A stretch of 10,846 nucleotides of DNA from an uncultured Sphingomonadales bacterium (lineage in GTDB: Bacteria; Pseudomonadota; Alphaproteobacteria; Sphingomonadales; Sphingomonadaceae): NCBI GenBank assembly GCA_903828025.1, contig CAIKKO010000253.1, positions 1 to 10,846 of the forward strand, given 5' to 3'. Positions 1 through 7,809 of the stretch are shown here, piece after piece. A program made the translations under genes and the position numbers. Positions within the stretch are counted from its first letter, which is position 1. The number at the start of each line of letters is the position of its first letter. A model generated the notes under the pieces. That model was not told the DNA's origin. It saw only the letters and a list, made by a program, of their open reading frames with translations, and did not search any database.

Positions 1-515
1 GGGCCCTGATGATGATCGTGATCGTGTCGGGCATCTTCGGCGTGGCAGCCTATACCACCCTCCCACGCGCGCTTTCGGCCAACCGCTATGACGCGGAAGG
101 CGCGATCACCGAAAAACAGATGATCGAGGCACTGCGCTCGCTCGACAGGCAGCTGCATGATGCCGCGCAGCCGCTTGATCCGCAATGCGCGGGTCTTGTG
201 GGCCGCAGTCTAGAGCAGGACCCGTTCACCGGCTCGGTCGTGAACCGCCTCTCAGGGCACTACCCGAACGATGAGACCCGCCATGCCGCTGCCGAGTTGC
301 GCCGGCTGCGCGCACATCGGCCGCGCCTTGCCGATGATCCGCTCGACAAAGTCGATGCGCTGCTCACCCGCAAGGAGGCCATGCTGGCGCGGATGCGGCG
401 GCACCTCCGGCTCAAGGGCTGGCTGCAGGCCTGGCTCTATGTTCATGTTCCGATGACCGTCGCGCTGATTGCTGCGCTGTGCGCGCACATTGTCAGCGTG
501 TTCTTCTACTGGTGA
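1..515 (+). CDS. C-terminal part of a membrane protein, probable b-type haem-binding subunit
   Basis: The reading frame is open from the window edge, so the N-terminus is missing; the methionines at positions 9 and 12 lie inside a hydrophobic segment and are unlikely to be the start. The visible part begins with the end of one membrane helix (VSGIFGVAAY), then a soluble loop of about 110 residues that is rich in Arg and probably cytoplasmic by the positive-inside rule, then a final membrane helix ending in FFYW. Counting from the Met at position 9, that helix carries His146 (YVHVP) and His160 (AHIVSV), 14 residues apart. This spacing is known from bis-haem membrane cytochromes such as ferric reductase/NOX-like and cytochrome b proteins, where one helix supplies a ligand to each of two haems. 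The next gene, a multihaem cytochrome c, starts at or just past its stop codon, so the two are probably translated together. A b-type electron carrier is my inference; no family was recognised with certainty. Confidence 0.7.
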   Translation, partial: ALMMIVIVSGIFGVAAYTTLPRALSANRYDAEGAITEKQMIEALRSLDRQLHDAAQPLDPQCAGLVGRSLEQDPFTGSVVNRLSGHYPNDETRHAAAELRRLRAHRPRLADDPLDKVDALLTRKEAMLARMRRHLRLKGWLQAWLYVHVPMTVALIAALCAHIVSVFFYW

Positions 516-516
516 G
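511..516 (+). promoter_or_regulatory. Ribosome binding site that supports the start at 524
   Basis: The bases GGTGAG lie 7 bases before the ATG at 524 and resemble a Shine-Dalgarno sequence. They overlap the stop codon (513-515) of the upstream gene. An in-frame GTG at 512, overlapping that stop as GTGA, is a possible alternative start that would add four residues, but it has no purine-rich stretch before it. Either start implies translational coupling to the upstream membrane protein. Confidence 0.45.
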
Positions 517-523
517 CGCGCCG

Positions 524-2407
524 ATGAGCTTTGTTGTTCGCCAGATCGCGCTCAAATCGAGCGGTGCGGAAATCATCCGCCGCGCAGTCATCTCGGCCGA
601 TGACCTTGTTATCGGCCGCGAAGGGGCCTGCGGCATCCACTTGCCCGACCTCGCCGTCGATCCGTGCCATGCACGCGTTACCGTACGCGATGCCGATACC
701 TTGCTGATCGAATCAATCGGCGACCAACCGTTCACCGTCAATGGCCGCAGCACCAATCGGGCCGAACTGGAAATCACGACCGGCGCCGAACTCGCCTTCG
801 GCGGGCACCGCATTACGCTGGCGCGCGAGGCGGAGAGCGGTCTTCCGGCCTTTACCGTGCGCCGGGTCGAGGCCGTTTCCGAAAGCGCCGAAGCCATCGA
901 TCTCGGCAGTGCCTACACGCTGAAAAAGCTGCTGCCGGGTAAGCGGATCTCGGCGTGGGTCTTTGCCACGTTGATACTCATCGCTTTCCTTGCAGTGCCG
1001 ATCTGGTCTTGGGCGACGTATCAGCCGCTCGCCCTGCACAAGGATGCGCGGCGGCCCGCGGGCATCCACGGGGATACCGCGTGGTCTTCTGGCAATCTCA
1101 GCATCGCGCACAAGAATCTTGGGCACGATTGCCAGGCCTGCCACGTCCAGCCGTTCGTTGCGGTGCGCGACAACGCCTGCCTGACCTGCCACCAGCAGGA
1201 TGCGCACCAGCATGTCGCCGACAGCGCCCGGCTGCTGAAAGCGCGTGGTGAGCCCGGCGGTTTCGGCGGGTTCCAGCGCGCGGTTGCCACCGCATTCAAC
1301 AAACCTGCCGGCAGGTGTGTCGATTGTCACACCGAGCATGAGGGCGCGGGTGCTATGCCTGCGACTCAGCAGCAATTCTGCACCGCCTGCCATGATGGAT
1401 TGAAAACGCGCTTGCCCGACACGAAGATCGCCGACGCCGCCGATTTCGGGACGGCCCATCCCCAGTTCCGGCCCATGCTGGCGGCCGGGCTCGGCGGGGA
1501 CGGCAAGCCGCTGTTCCAGCGCGCCGTGTGGCAGGACGGCATGAAGGAAAGCACTGGCCTCAAGTTCACCCACGCGCAGCATCTCTCGAAAACCAACGGC
1601 GTCGCGCAGATGGTGCGCCGCCGCGCCGGTCAGTTTGCGGCAGGCGACGGGCTCGGCTGTCAGGATTGCCACCAGACCGAAGCGGGCGGCGCGCGGTTCA
1701 AGCCGGTCGAGATGGAAAAGGCCTGCCAATCGTGCCACGCGCTGACGTTTGACGAGATCGGCGGCACGTTCCGCACTTTGCGCCATGGCCAGCCCGAACA
1801 AGTCGTTGCCGATCTGCGCGCCGCGTTCCGGGGCGGGATGCCGCCGCGTCCGGACAGCCTTTCGGGCCTCGCCCGCCGTATTCCCGGCACTGCCGCACAG
1901 AAGGAAACGGCAGCGGACTATGCCCGCGCGGTGCATTTCTATCCGATGCAGGCCGATCAGGCGGTGGCGCAAGTCTTCAGCAAAGGCGGCATGTGCTATG
2001 ATTGCCATACCGTGAGCCGGGGCGGCAGCGCGGCGACGGCGGGCTTCACCGTGCAGAAAGTCGCGCAGAACGGGCGCTATTACGGCAAGGGCTGGTTCGA
2101 TCACAAGGACCACCGCAAGTCTGAATGCGTGACCTGCCATGTCAAAGCGGCCACCTCGAACGACGCCGATACCGTGCTGGTCCCCGGCATCGACGGGGCC
2201 GGCGGCTGCCGTTCGTGCCATGTGGGCGAGAGCGGCGCGAAGCTGGCCGCCGCTAAGGTTAAAGAACCTGTCGCATCGGGCTGCGCAATGTGCCACGAAT
2301 ACCACATGGACAGTGGCGCACCGTGGAAACCGGCCGACAAACGCAAGGGCCCGGCCCTGCTGACGATGGTTTTGGACCGGCCGCGCCATCCGCCGATGCT
2401 GCGCTAG
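524..2407 (+). CDS. FHA domain - membrane helix - decahaem c-type cytochrome fusion
   Basis: This 627-residue protein has three parts. Residues 1-110 form a forkhead-associated (FHA) fold: GR at 31-32, a DPCHA segment at 46-50, VNG at 72-74 and a closing TGAELAFGGHRITL strand pair. A basic stretch (KKLLPGKR) precedes one membrane helix at about 142-164, placing the FHA domain in the cytoplasm and the rest in the periplasm. The C-terminal part has ten CxxCH haem c motifs, starting at Cys203, 219, 265, 286, 379, 401, 491, 535, 562 and 587, and some carry an extra nearby His (CVDCHTEH, CAMCHEYH), as in cytochrome c3/c7-type proteins. There is no cleavable signal peptide, so the helix would act as export signal and anchor. 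The likely role is electron transfer in the periplasm; donor and acceptor are unknown. The canonical phosphothreonine-contact Ser of FHA domains (SxxH) is Asp46 here, so phosphopeptide binding may be altered. Domain calls are firm; the biological role is not. Confidence 0.9.
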   Translation: MSFVVRQIALKSSGAEIIRRAVISADDLVIGREGACGIHLPDLAVDPCHARVTVRDADTLLIESIGDQPFTVNGRSTNRAELEITTGAELAFGGHRITLAREAESGLPAFTVRRVEAVSESAEAIDLGSAYTLKKLLPGKRISAWVFATLILIAFLAVPIWSWATYQPLALHKDARRPAGIHGDTAWSSGNLSIAHKNLGHDCQACHVQPFVAVRDNACLTCHQQDAHQHVADSARLLKARGEPGGFGGFQRAVATAFNKPAGRCVDCHTEHEGAGAMPATQQQFCTACHDGLKTRLPDTKIADAADFGTAHPQFRPMLAAGLGGDGKPLFQRAVWQDGMKESTGLKFTHAQHLSKTNGVAQMVRRRAGQFAAGDGLGCQDCHQTEAGGARFKPVEMEKACQSCHALTFDEIGGTFRTLRHGQPEQVVADLRAAFRGGMPPRPDSLSGLARRIPGTAAQKETAADYARAVHFYPMQADQAVAQVFSKGGMCYDCHTVSRGGSAATAGFTVQKVAQNGRYYGKGWFDHKDHRKSECVTCHVKAATSNDADTVLVPGIDGAGGCRSCHVGESGAKLAAAKVKEPVASGCAMCHEYHMDSGAPWKPADKRKGPALLTMVLDRPRHPPMLR

Positions 2408-2426
2408 CGGCGGACGGGAGCGCCGC

Positions 2427-3275
2427 ATGCTGATCGCGCAGATCACCGATATCCACCTGGGCTTCGAGCCTGACAGCCCGGGCGAGTTCAATCGCCAGCG
2501 GCTCGACCGGGTCGTGGCGGAACTGGTCGCGATGGTGCCGCGCCCGGACATGCTGCTCGCCACCGGCGATCTGATCGACCGCGGCGACCGCGCGAGCTAC
2601 GAACGGCTGGGCGAAGCGCTCTCCGGTCTGCCGTTCCCGGTCTACTACGCGCTGGGCAACCATGACGAGCGCGCGACCTTTGCCGAAGTGTTCCCCGACG
2701 TGGCGTTCGATGGCGGGTTCCTGCAATACGCCATCGACACCCCGGCAATGCGCATTCTGGTGCTCGATACGCTGGAGGAAGGCCGCCACGGCGGCGCATT
2801 CTGTGAGGCGCGGGCCGCCTGGCTAACAGCGCAGCTCGATGCCGAGCCGGGTCGCCGGACGCTGATCGTGCAGCATCACCCGCCGATCGAGGTGGGTATC
2901 GCGTGGATGAACACCGATCCCGCCGAACCCTGGACCATGCGGCTGGCGGAATGCCTGCGCGGGCGCACCAATGTGATCGGGCTGATCTGCGGCCATATCC
3001 ACCGCGCGATCACCACGCATTGGGAAGACCTTGTCGTCGCCACCTGCCCCTCGACCGCGCCGCAAGTCGCGCTCGACCTCAGGCCCATCGACCCCGATCA
3101 GCCCGACCAGCGCCCGCTGATCGTGGCCGATCCGCCCGCCTATGCGCTGCACTGGTGGAACGGGCGCGAACTCGTCACCCATTGGCAAACCGCCGAGGAC
3201 CACACGATCCTCGCGCGCTATGATGCCAACCTGCAGGGCATGATCCAGCATATGCTGGCGGAACGGCCGAAGTAG
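2427..3275 (+). CDS. Class III cyclic-nucleotide-phosphodiesterase-type metallophosphoesterase (CpdA-like)
   Basis: This 282-residue protein carries the full set of calcineurin-type dimetal motifs: DIH at 8-10, GDLIDRG at 47-53, GNHD at 77-80, QHH at 149-151 and GHIH at 189-192. Their order and the overall length match the class III cyclic nucleotide phosphodiesterases (E. coli CpdA, mycobacterial Rv0805), which hydrolyse 3',5'-cAMP and often 2',3'-cyclic nucleotides or other phosphodiesters. There is no signal peptide, so it should act in the cytoplasm. The ATG at 2427 follows GGGAG (2416-2420) at a good distance and lies 19 bases after the stop of the FHA-cytochrome gene, which suggests one transcript. 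The substrate cannot be read from sequence; cAMP is a family-based inference. Its stop is only 12 bases from the end of the convergent gene on the other strand. Confidence 0.88.
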   Translation: MLIAQITDIHLGFEPDSPGEFNRQRLDRVVAELVAMVPRPDMLLATGDLIDRGDRASYERLGEALSGLPFPVYYALGNHDERATFAEVFPDVAFDGGFLQYAIDTPAMRILVLDTLEEGRHGGAFCEARAAWLTAQLDAEPGRRTLIVQHHPPIEVGIAWMNTDPAEPWTMRLAECLRGRTNVIGLICGHIHRAITTHWEDLVVATCPSTAPQVALDLRPIDPDQPDQRPLIVADPPAYALHWWNGRELVTHWQTAEDHTILARYDANLQGMIQHMLAERPK

Positions 3276-3287
3276 TATCAGGCAGGC

Positions 3288-6137
3288 CTAAAACGCCGCC
3301 TTGATCCCCCATTCGCCATATTGCCGGTCGATCCCGGGCGAGAGCCGCCGGGCCCCGGCAATATCGGCGCGGGCCTTGTCCTTCTGGCCTTGCGCGGCGC
3401 GGATCACGCCGCGCATGAACAGGCTGCCCGGTTGGCCGGGCGCGGCTTCGAGCGCCGCTTCGAAATCGGCAAGCGCCTCATCCATCCGGCCCATCCGATA
3501 ATAGACCATCCCGCGCGAATCGAGCGGCGCGGCAGGCAGGTTGGCAAGCTCGATCGAGCGTGTGCAGTCCTTGAGCGCGTCTTCAAGGTCGATCACTCGC
3601 GTGGCCTTGATCCAGCAACGCTGGTTGAGCAGATCAGGATTGCCGGGCAGCGCCAGCATGGCCTCGTCCAGCGCGGCCAGCGCCTCGCGCGTCTCGCCCG
3701 CATCGGACTGGACTTCGGCGAACAGGCCGACGACCTTTGGCCGATCAGTGCCCGCGACATCGAGCGCATCCTGCCGCACGGCCAGCGCCTCGTCCTTGCG
3801 GCCGAGTTTGACAAGGAGAGTGGCGCGCTGAACCGCGATGGCGCGGTCGGCAGGATCAATATCGAGCGCTGCAAGCGCGTCGGCGAGCGCGTCCTCATGG
3901 CGGCCATCGTCGATCAACATCGCGATCCGGTCGCGGTAGATGGCAACGCTCGGCTCGATCGCAAGGGCCTTGGCGAAATCGGCATAGGCCCCGCTGCGAT
4001 CAAAGGTCGCGCGGCGGAAGCGCGCCCGCTCGACATAAGGCCCGGCATCATCGGGCTTGAGCGCAATGGCCGCGGCATAGGCTGCATCGAGCGCTGCGAA
4101 GCGGGCGCGGCCCTGCATCTGGCCGGGGGCATCATCCTCCCAGAAGCGGTGCGTCGTGACCGGGCCGCGCACGAGCGGCACATTGGCGCGGTACTTCGCG
4201 ACCCGCACCTTTTCCGCCGCAAGATCGGTGGCCGCGATCTCGGCCCCGGCAGGTGCATCGCGGCGGATGTGGAGCAGTATCTGCCCGTTTTCGAGCGCCG
4301 CGCTGCGATCATAGACGATGCCGCCGAGCGGCCCGGCGAACGCCGCTGCGCCCTCGATCCGGTAGCCGCGTCCTTCGTCCGGCAGCCGCACTTTGACCGA
4401 CAGATCGAGCGACCCCGGCCCTTCCACCGCCACGGGAATGTCGCGCCAGGCCGGACGTGCGCGGTTGGGCGCAAACGTCACGAGGCTGCGCCCGACATCG
4501 AGCGGCAGACGGGCCCCCGCTCGCTCGAAACGCCAGGGCGAGGTGAGCAAGCCCTGCGCGCGGATCGTGGTGATCCCGCTGGTCTGGTCGCTGGTGATCC
4601 GGCCCTGCGTGATGCGGAACTCATCGAAGAAGCGCTTGACTGCTTCCTTGGCCAGTTCGACCTGTTTTTCCGGCCCGGCCTGAGAGGCGACGAGCGCCAG
4701 CGCCGCACCCGCACTGCCCTTGATCTCGATCGCGGCATCGACCAGCGTGGGCAGGTCGATGCCCGCCCGCTGGTCGAGCACCAGCGTGGCGCGCGTGGCC
4801 GGTCGCTCGGATCGCCGCCACACAACCCGCTCGAGATCGGCCCCGCCCGGCCGCAATGGCAGCACATAATACAGCGCAGGCACATCATCGAGATCGGCCA
4901 AACGGCTGCCGCTGCCCGTGCCATCGAGCCAGAGTTCGCGCCCGCCGATCACCGCGCGCACCAGCACATGATCGAACGCCCCGGGGATGGGCAGGCTGTC
5001 GGCGATGGCATCACCGCCGCGCAGGGCGGCCAGCGCTGGCTCCGCCTCGATCCCCATGGCCCGCATCATGGCCAGCAGCAGCACCGACTTGGCCTTGCAA
5101 TCGCCGTAACGCCGATCCCAGGTTTCCGCCGGGGTCTGCGGCACATAGTTGCCGCCGTTCATGCCCAGCAGGAGGTAGCTGATCCGCGACTGGACGAGTT
5201 CCAGCGCCCGCGCCGCGCGCTCGCGCGGATCGGGCGAGGCCGCCATGATCGCGGCGACTTCCCGTGCAATCGGACTGCCGGGAGCAATCGTGCCCTCGGT
5301 GGCGAAAAGCGGGGCCATGGTTCGCGAAACATCGGCCCAATCGGCAAAATCGCCGACTTGCAGCAGCGCGGGGCGGCGGAAGCGCAAGGGCGCATCATCG
5401 GGCACCGGATCGCGTTTCGGCAGCGGCAGCGGCAGGGTGAGCACCATGTCCGCCCCCTCCGGTTGCAGCGCCCCGGCAGGCACCGGCACCCTGGGGCCGA
5501 TCTTCCATTGCACCGGCTCATCCTTCGGCCAGCTCACTCGGACCCGGCCGTAGCGCACGAGGGCGGGCGCAACCGTGGGCTGCCGCATGTCCTGCGCGTG
5601 GCCGCGCAGCGCCTTGTCCTGCCGCGTGACCGAAAACGTGAAGCGCAGGATATCGCCGACTTGCAATCCGCTGACCGGCAAAGTCGCAGTGAGCGAGCCA
5701 TCGAGCACGCGCCGTTCGAGGCCTTGCTCGCGCTGGAGCACGGTAAACTTGCGCCCCCCGGCGAGGAGGTCGATCGTCTGGTTGCCGCGCTGGATCACCG
5801 CGCGATGGATAATGAGATCACCCATGTCGGGCGACCAGACCCCGTTGATCGTGCCAAGCGGGGCCAGCGCCTCGGGCGCGTCGGCACGCACCGCCCGGTC
5901 GGTATAGGCCTGGACCATGCCGTGTTCGATGCGCACTTGCTGATCGAACAGGAGCACGGCCCCGCCCTTGCGTCCGGCCGTATCCGGCGCGGCGGCAGCG
6001 ATGGGCGGTGCGGGGACAACCCATGCAGGCGCGGGCCGATAGAGCGGAACCTCACCCGCGTGCGCCGCATGCGTTGCACCTGTCAGGATGGCCGCGATCA
6101 ACAAGGAAAAGTAGCGCTGCCGGTTCAATAAGTGCAT
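3288..6137 (-). CDS. Secreted DUF3857 / transglutaminase-like / TPR protein
   Basis: This is a 949-residue protein with an N-terminal signal peptide: basic LNRQR, a hydrophobic core, and likely cleavage after AHA near residue 27. Residues of about 55-245 fit the beta-rich DUF3857 region. A transglutaminase-like cysteine-peptidase core follows, with probable catalytic Cys347 (RYGDCKAKS), His390 (AFDHVLV) and Asp405 (WLDGTG). After a second beta-rich region, residues of about 675-940 form helical TPR repeats, for example ALADFEAALEAAPGQPGSLF near the end. I chose the ATG at 6137; a GTG five codons upstream (6152) is possible but adds residues before an already good signal peptide. Such proteins are common in sphingomonads and Bacteroidetes, often with no known substrate; peptide or protein processing in the periplasm is a family-level guess. 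It lies 97 bases downstream of rpoN and may share its transcript. Confidence 0.85.
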   Translation of the reverse strand: MHLLNRQRYFSLLIAAILTGATHAAHAGEVPLYRPAPAWVVPAPPIAAAAPDTAGRKGGAVLLFDQQVRIEHGMVQAYTDRAVRADAPEALAPLGTINGVWSPDMGDLIIHRAVIQRGNQTIDLLAGGRKFTVLQREQGLERRVLDGSLTATLPVSGLQVGDILRFTFSVTRQDKALRGHAQDMRQPTVAPALVRYGRVRVSWPKDEPVQWKIGPRVPVPAGALQPEGADMVLTLPLPLPKRDPVPDDAPLRFRRPALLQVGDFADWADVSRTMAPLFATEGTIAPGSPIAREVAAIMAASPDPRERAARALELVQSRISYLLLGMNGGNYVPQTPAETWDRRYGDCKAKSVLLLAMMRAMGIEAEPALAALRGGDAIADSLPIPGAFDHVLVRAVIGGRELWLDGTGSGSRLADLDDVPALYYVLPLRPGGADLERVVWRRSERPATRATLVLDQRAGIDLPTLVDAAIEIKGSAGAALALVASQAGPEKQVELAKEAVKRFFDEFRITQGRITSDQTSGITTIRAQGLLTSPWRFERAGARLPLDVGRSLVTFAPNRARPAWRDIPVAVEGPGSLDLSVKVRLPDEGRGYRIEGAAAFAGPLGGIVYDRSAALENGQILLHIRRDAPAGAEIAATDLAAEKVRVAKYRANVPLVRGPVTTHRFWEDDAPGQMQGRARFAALDAAYAAAIALKPDDAGPYVERARFRRATFDRSGAYADFAKALAIEPSVAIYRDRIAMLIDDGRHEDALADALAALDIDPADRAIAVQRATLLVKLGRKDEALAVRQDALDVAGTDRPKVVGLFAEVQSDAGETREALAALDEAMLALPGNPDLLNQRCWIKATRVIDLEDALKDCTRSIELANLPAAPLDSRGMVYYRMGRMDEALADFEAALEAAPGQPGSLFMRGVIRAAQGQKDKARADIAGARRLSPGIDRQYGEWGIKAAF

Positions 6138-6234
6138 CGCCCAACCCCACACCCTGAAGGTTGCGGTCTGGTGACAGGGCGCCGGTCCCGCAGTCCGCGT
6201 GGCTTAGTCCGCCGCATGGTCATCATGCCCCAGC
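6138..6234. other. Gap between rpoN and the DUF3857 gene
   Basis: This 97-base spacer contains no open frame of note. Reading the minus strand, I found no convincing -35/-10 pair, no -24/-12 (GG...GC) sigma-54 element and no hairpin followed by a T run. The downstream gene could therefore be read from the rpoN transcript or from a promoter I cannot recognise. Confidence 0.5.
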
Positions 6235-7779
6235 TTATCGCACCCCGGCCAGCGCCTTCTGGCGGCGGCGCTGGACCGAACTGCCGAGGCCGATCGCCTC
6301 GCGGTACTTGGCCACGGTGCGCCGCGCGAGATCGAAGCCGCGCGCACGCAGCAGATCGACAAGGGCATCGTCGGAGAGGACCGACTTGGCATCTTCGGCT
6401 TCGATCAGCTGGCGGATCGCAGCCTTGACCGACTCTGCCGAAACCGCGCTTTCGCCATCGGATGATGCGACCCCGGAGGTGAAGAAGTACTTCAGCTCGA
6501 ACGTGCCGCGCGCACAATGCAGATATTTGTTCGAGGTGACTCGGCTGACGGTGGATTCGTGCATCGAAATCGCCTCGGCCACCGTGCGCAGTGTCAGCGG
6601 CTTGAGGTGCGCGACCCCGCCCTGAAAGAAGCCTTCCTGCTGCTTCACGATCTCGGCCGCGACTTTGAGGATGGTTTTCTGCCGCTGGTCGAGCGCTTTG
6701 AGCAGCCAGTTGGCATCGGCCAGCCGTTCGCCCAGCCAGGCCTTCGCCTCCTTGCCCATGCAGGCGTGGCGCATTTCCACATAGTAGCGCCGATTGACCA
6801 CCAGCCGCGGCAGCGTGGCGGGATTGAGCGCGATGTCCCAGCCTTGGCTGCCATCCTCCGCGATGACCGCGCGCACGAGGATATCGGGCACGACCGCCTC
6901 CGCCGGACCGCTGCCGAAGCGCAGTCCGGGCTTGGGATCATAGCCGCGCAACTCGCGCAGCATGTCGGCAAAGTCTTCGTCGTCGACCTGGCACAGCCGT
7001 TTGAGCCGGGCGATTTCGCCGCGCGCAACCAGCTCCAGATTGTCGATCAGGCGCGCCATGCAGGGATCGTAGCGATCCGCCTCGCGCGCCTGCAGCGCGA
7101 GACATTCGGACCGCGTGCTCGCACCCACGCCGGTGGGATCGAGCGACTGGACGAGCGCCAGCGCCGCGGTGGTCGTGGCCAGAGGCAGGCCAAGCGCGGC
7201 GCTGGCCTCCTCCAGCCCCACGACCAGATACCCGGCCTCGTCGATCTGGTCGATCAGCCAGCGCGCGGCAAACAGCAGCATGGGGTCCGAGGTGACCGCG
7301 CCGATCTGGGCATGGAGGTGCTCGGCAAGCGTTTCGGAGGCACCGCCACGCTCGTCGATATCGGGGCCTTCGCCGCCCCCGCCGCTGCCCGCATCGCCGC
7401 CGAGGCCGTCGGTGAAATCGGCTCCGGTGCGCCCCCCCGCATCGCCGTCACCGGTATCACGGTCGCGGTCGAGCGTGGTGGCGTCGATATCGAGCGGACG
7501 GTCATCCGCCGCGCGGCCCTCGCTGACCAGCTGGTCGACCGGCGAGGTTTCGAGATGGGTGCGGCGCAGCTCTTCCGGAGCGGCCTCAAGCCCCGGCTCG
7601 GGCGCGCCGTCGGGCACCCCGTCCCCCAGTTCGAGCAGCGGATTGGCATCGAGCGCGTCGCCGATGAACGCCTCGATTTCCAGATTGGAGAGCGCCAGCA
7701 GCTTGATCGCCTGCTGGAGCTGCGGGGTCATGACGAGAGATTGGCTCTGGCGGAGGTCGAGCCGCGGACCCAGCGCCAT
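6235..7779 (-). CDS. rpoN: RNA polymerase sigma-54 factor RpoN
   Basis: This 514-residue protein is a complete sigma-54. The N-terminal Gln/Leu-rich activator-contact region is clear (SLVMTPQLQQAIKLLALSN, residues 14-32). An acidic, Gly-rich linker (about 50-135, region II) follows, then the core-binding domain, a helix-turn-helix at about 395-417 (LRTVAEAISMHESTVSRVT) and the hallmark RpoN box ARRTVAKYRE at 485-494. Sigma-54 directs core polymerase to -24/-12 promoters and needs AAA+ activators to open DNA. The ATG at 7779 opens directly into the conserved region I. The gene is 30 bases downstream of lptB, an arrangement shared with many proteobacteria. Unlike E. coli, no hpf or ptsN follows; a secreted DUF3857 protein does. 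Identification is secure. Confidence 0.98.
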   Translation of the reverse strand: MALGPRLDLRQSQSLVMTPQLQQAIKLLALSNLEIEAFIGDALDANPLLELGDGVPDGAPEPGLEAAPEELRRTHLETSPVDQLVSEGRAADDRPLDIDATTLDRDRDTGDGDAGGRTGADFTDGLGGDAGSGGGGEGPDIDERGGASETLAEHLHAQIGAVTSDPMLLFAARWLIDQIDEAGYLVVGLEEASAALGLPLATTTAALALVQSLDPTGVGASTRSECLALQAREADRYDPCMARLIDNLELVARGEIARLKRLCQVDDEDFADMLRELRGYDPKPGLRFGSGPAEAVVPDILVRAVIAEDGSQGWDIALNPATLPRLVVNRRYYVEMRHACMGKEAKAWLGERLADANWLLKALDQRQKTILKVAAEIVKQQEGFFQGGVAHLKPLTLRTVAEAISMHESTVSRVTSNKYLHCARGTFELKYFFTSGVASSDGESAVSAESVKAAIRQLIEAEDAKSVLSDDALVDLLRARGFDLARRTVAKYREAIGLGSSVQRRRQKALAGVR

Positions 7780-7809
7780 TACTGAATCATCCCAGCGAGC
7801 GGCGGCGGA

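Noticed and set aside
479..523. Upstream GTG start for the FHA-cytochrome gene
   Set aside because: It would extend 15 residues into the upstream gene without a ribosome site; the ATG at 524 has GGTGAG 7 bases before it and opens directly into the FHA strand.
713..2563. A 616-codon open frame antisense to the FHA-cytochrome gene
   Set aside because: The sense strand has ten haem motifs and an FHA domain; the antisense product is Arg/Ala-rich without any motif and has no sensible start signal.
3240..3310. Possible bidirectional terminator between the phosphodiesterase and DUF3857 genes
   Set aside because: Only short GGCC and GGCG/CGCC pairings with long loops are available and no T run follows a good stem.
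3321..6131. A 936-codon open frame on the plus strand, antisense to the DUF3857 gene
   Set aside because: It lies almost wholly inside a gene with a signal peptide, catalytic triad and TPR repeats on the other strand. High GC removes stop codons from antisense frames, and the translation is Arg/Gly/His-rich with no recognisable domain.
6138..6234. Possible sigma-54 promoter downstream of rpoN
   Set aside because: No GG-N10-GC pair with the surrounding TGGCAC/TTGC context was seen on the minus strand.
6517..7785. A 422-codon plus-strand open frame antisense to rpoN
   Set aside because: rpoN on the minus strand is beyond doubt (RpoN box, region I); the antisense frame is composition noise.
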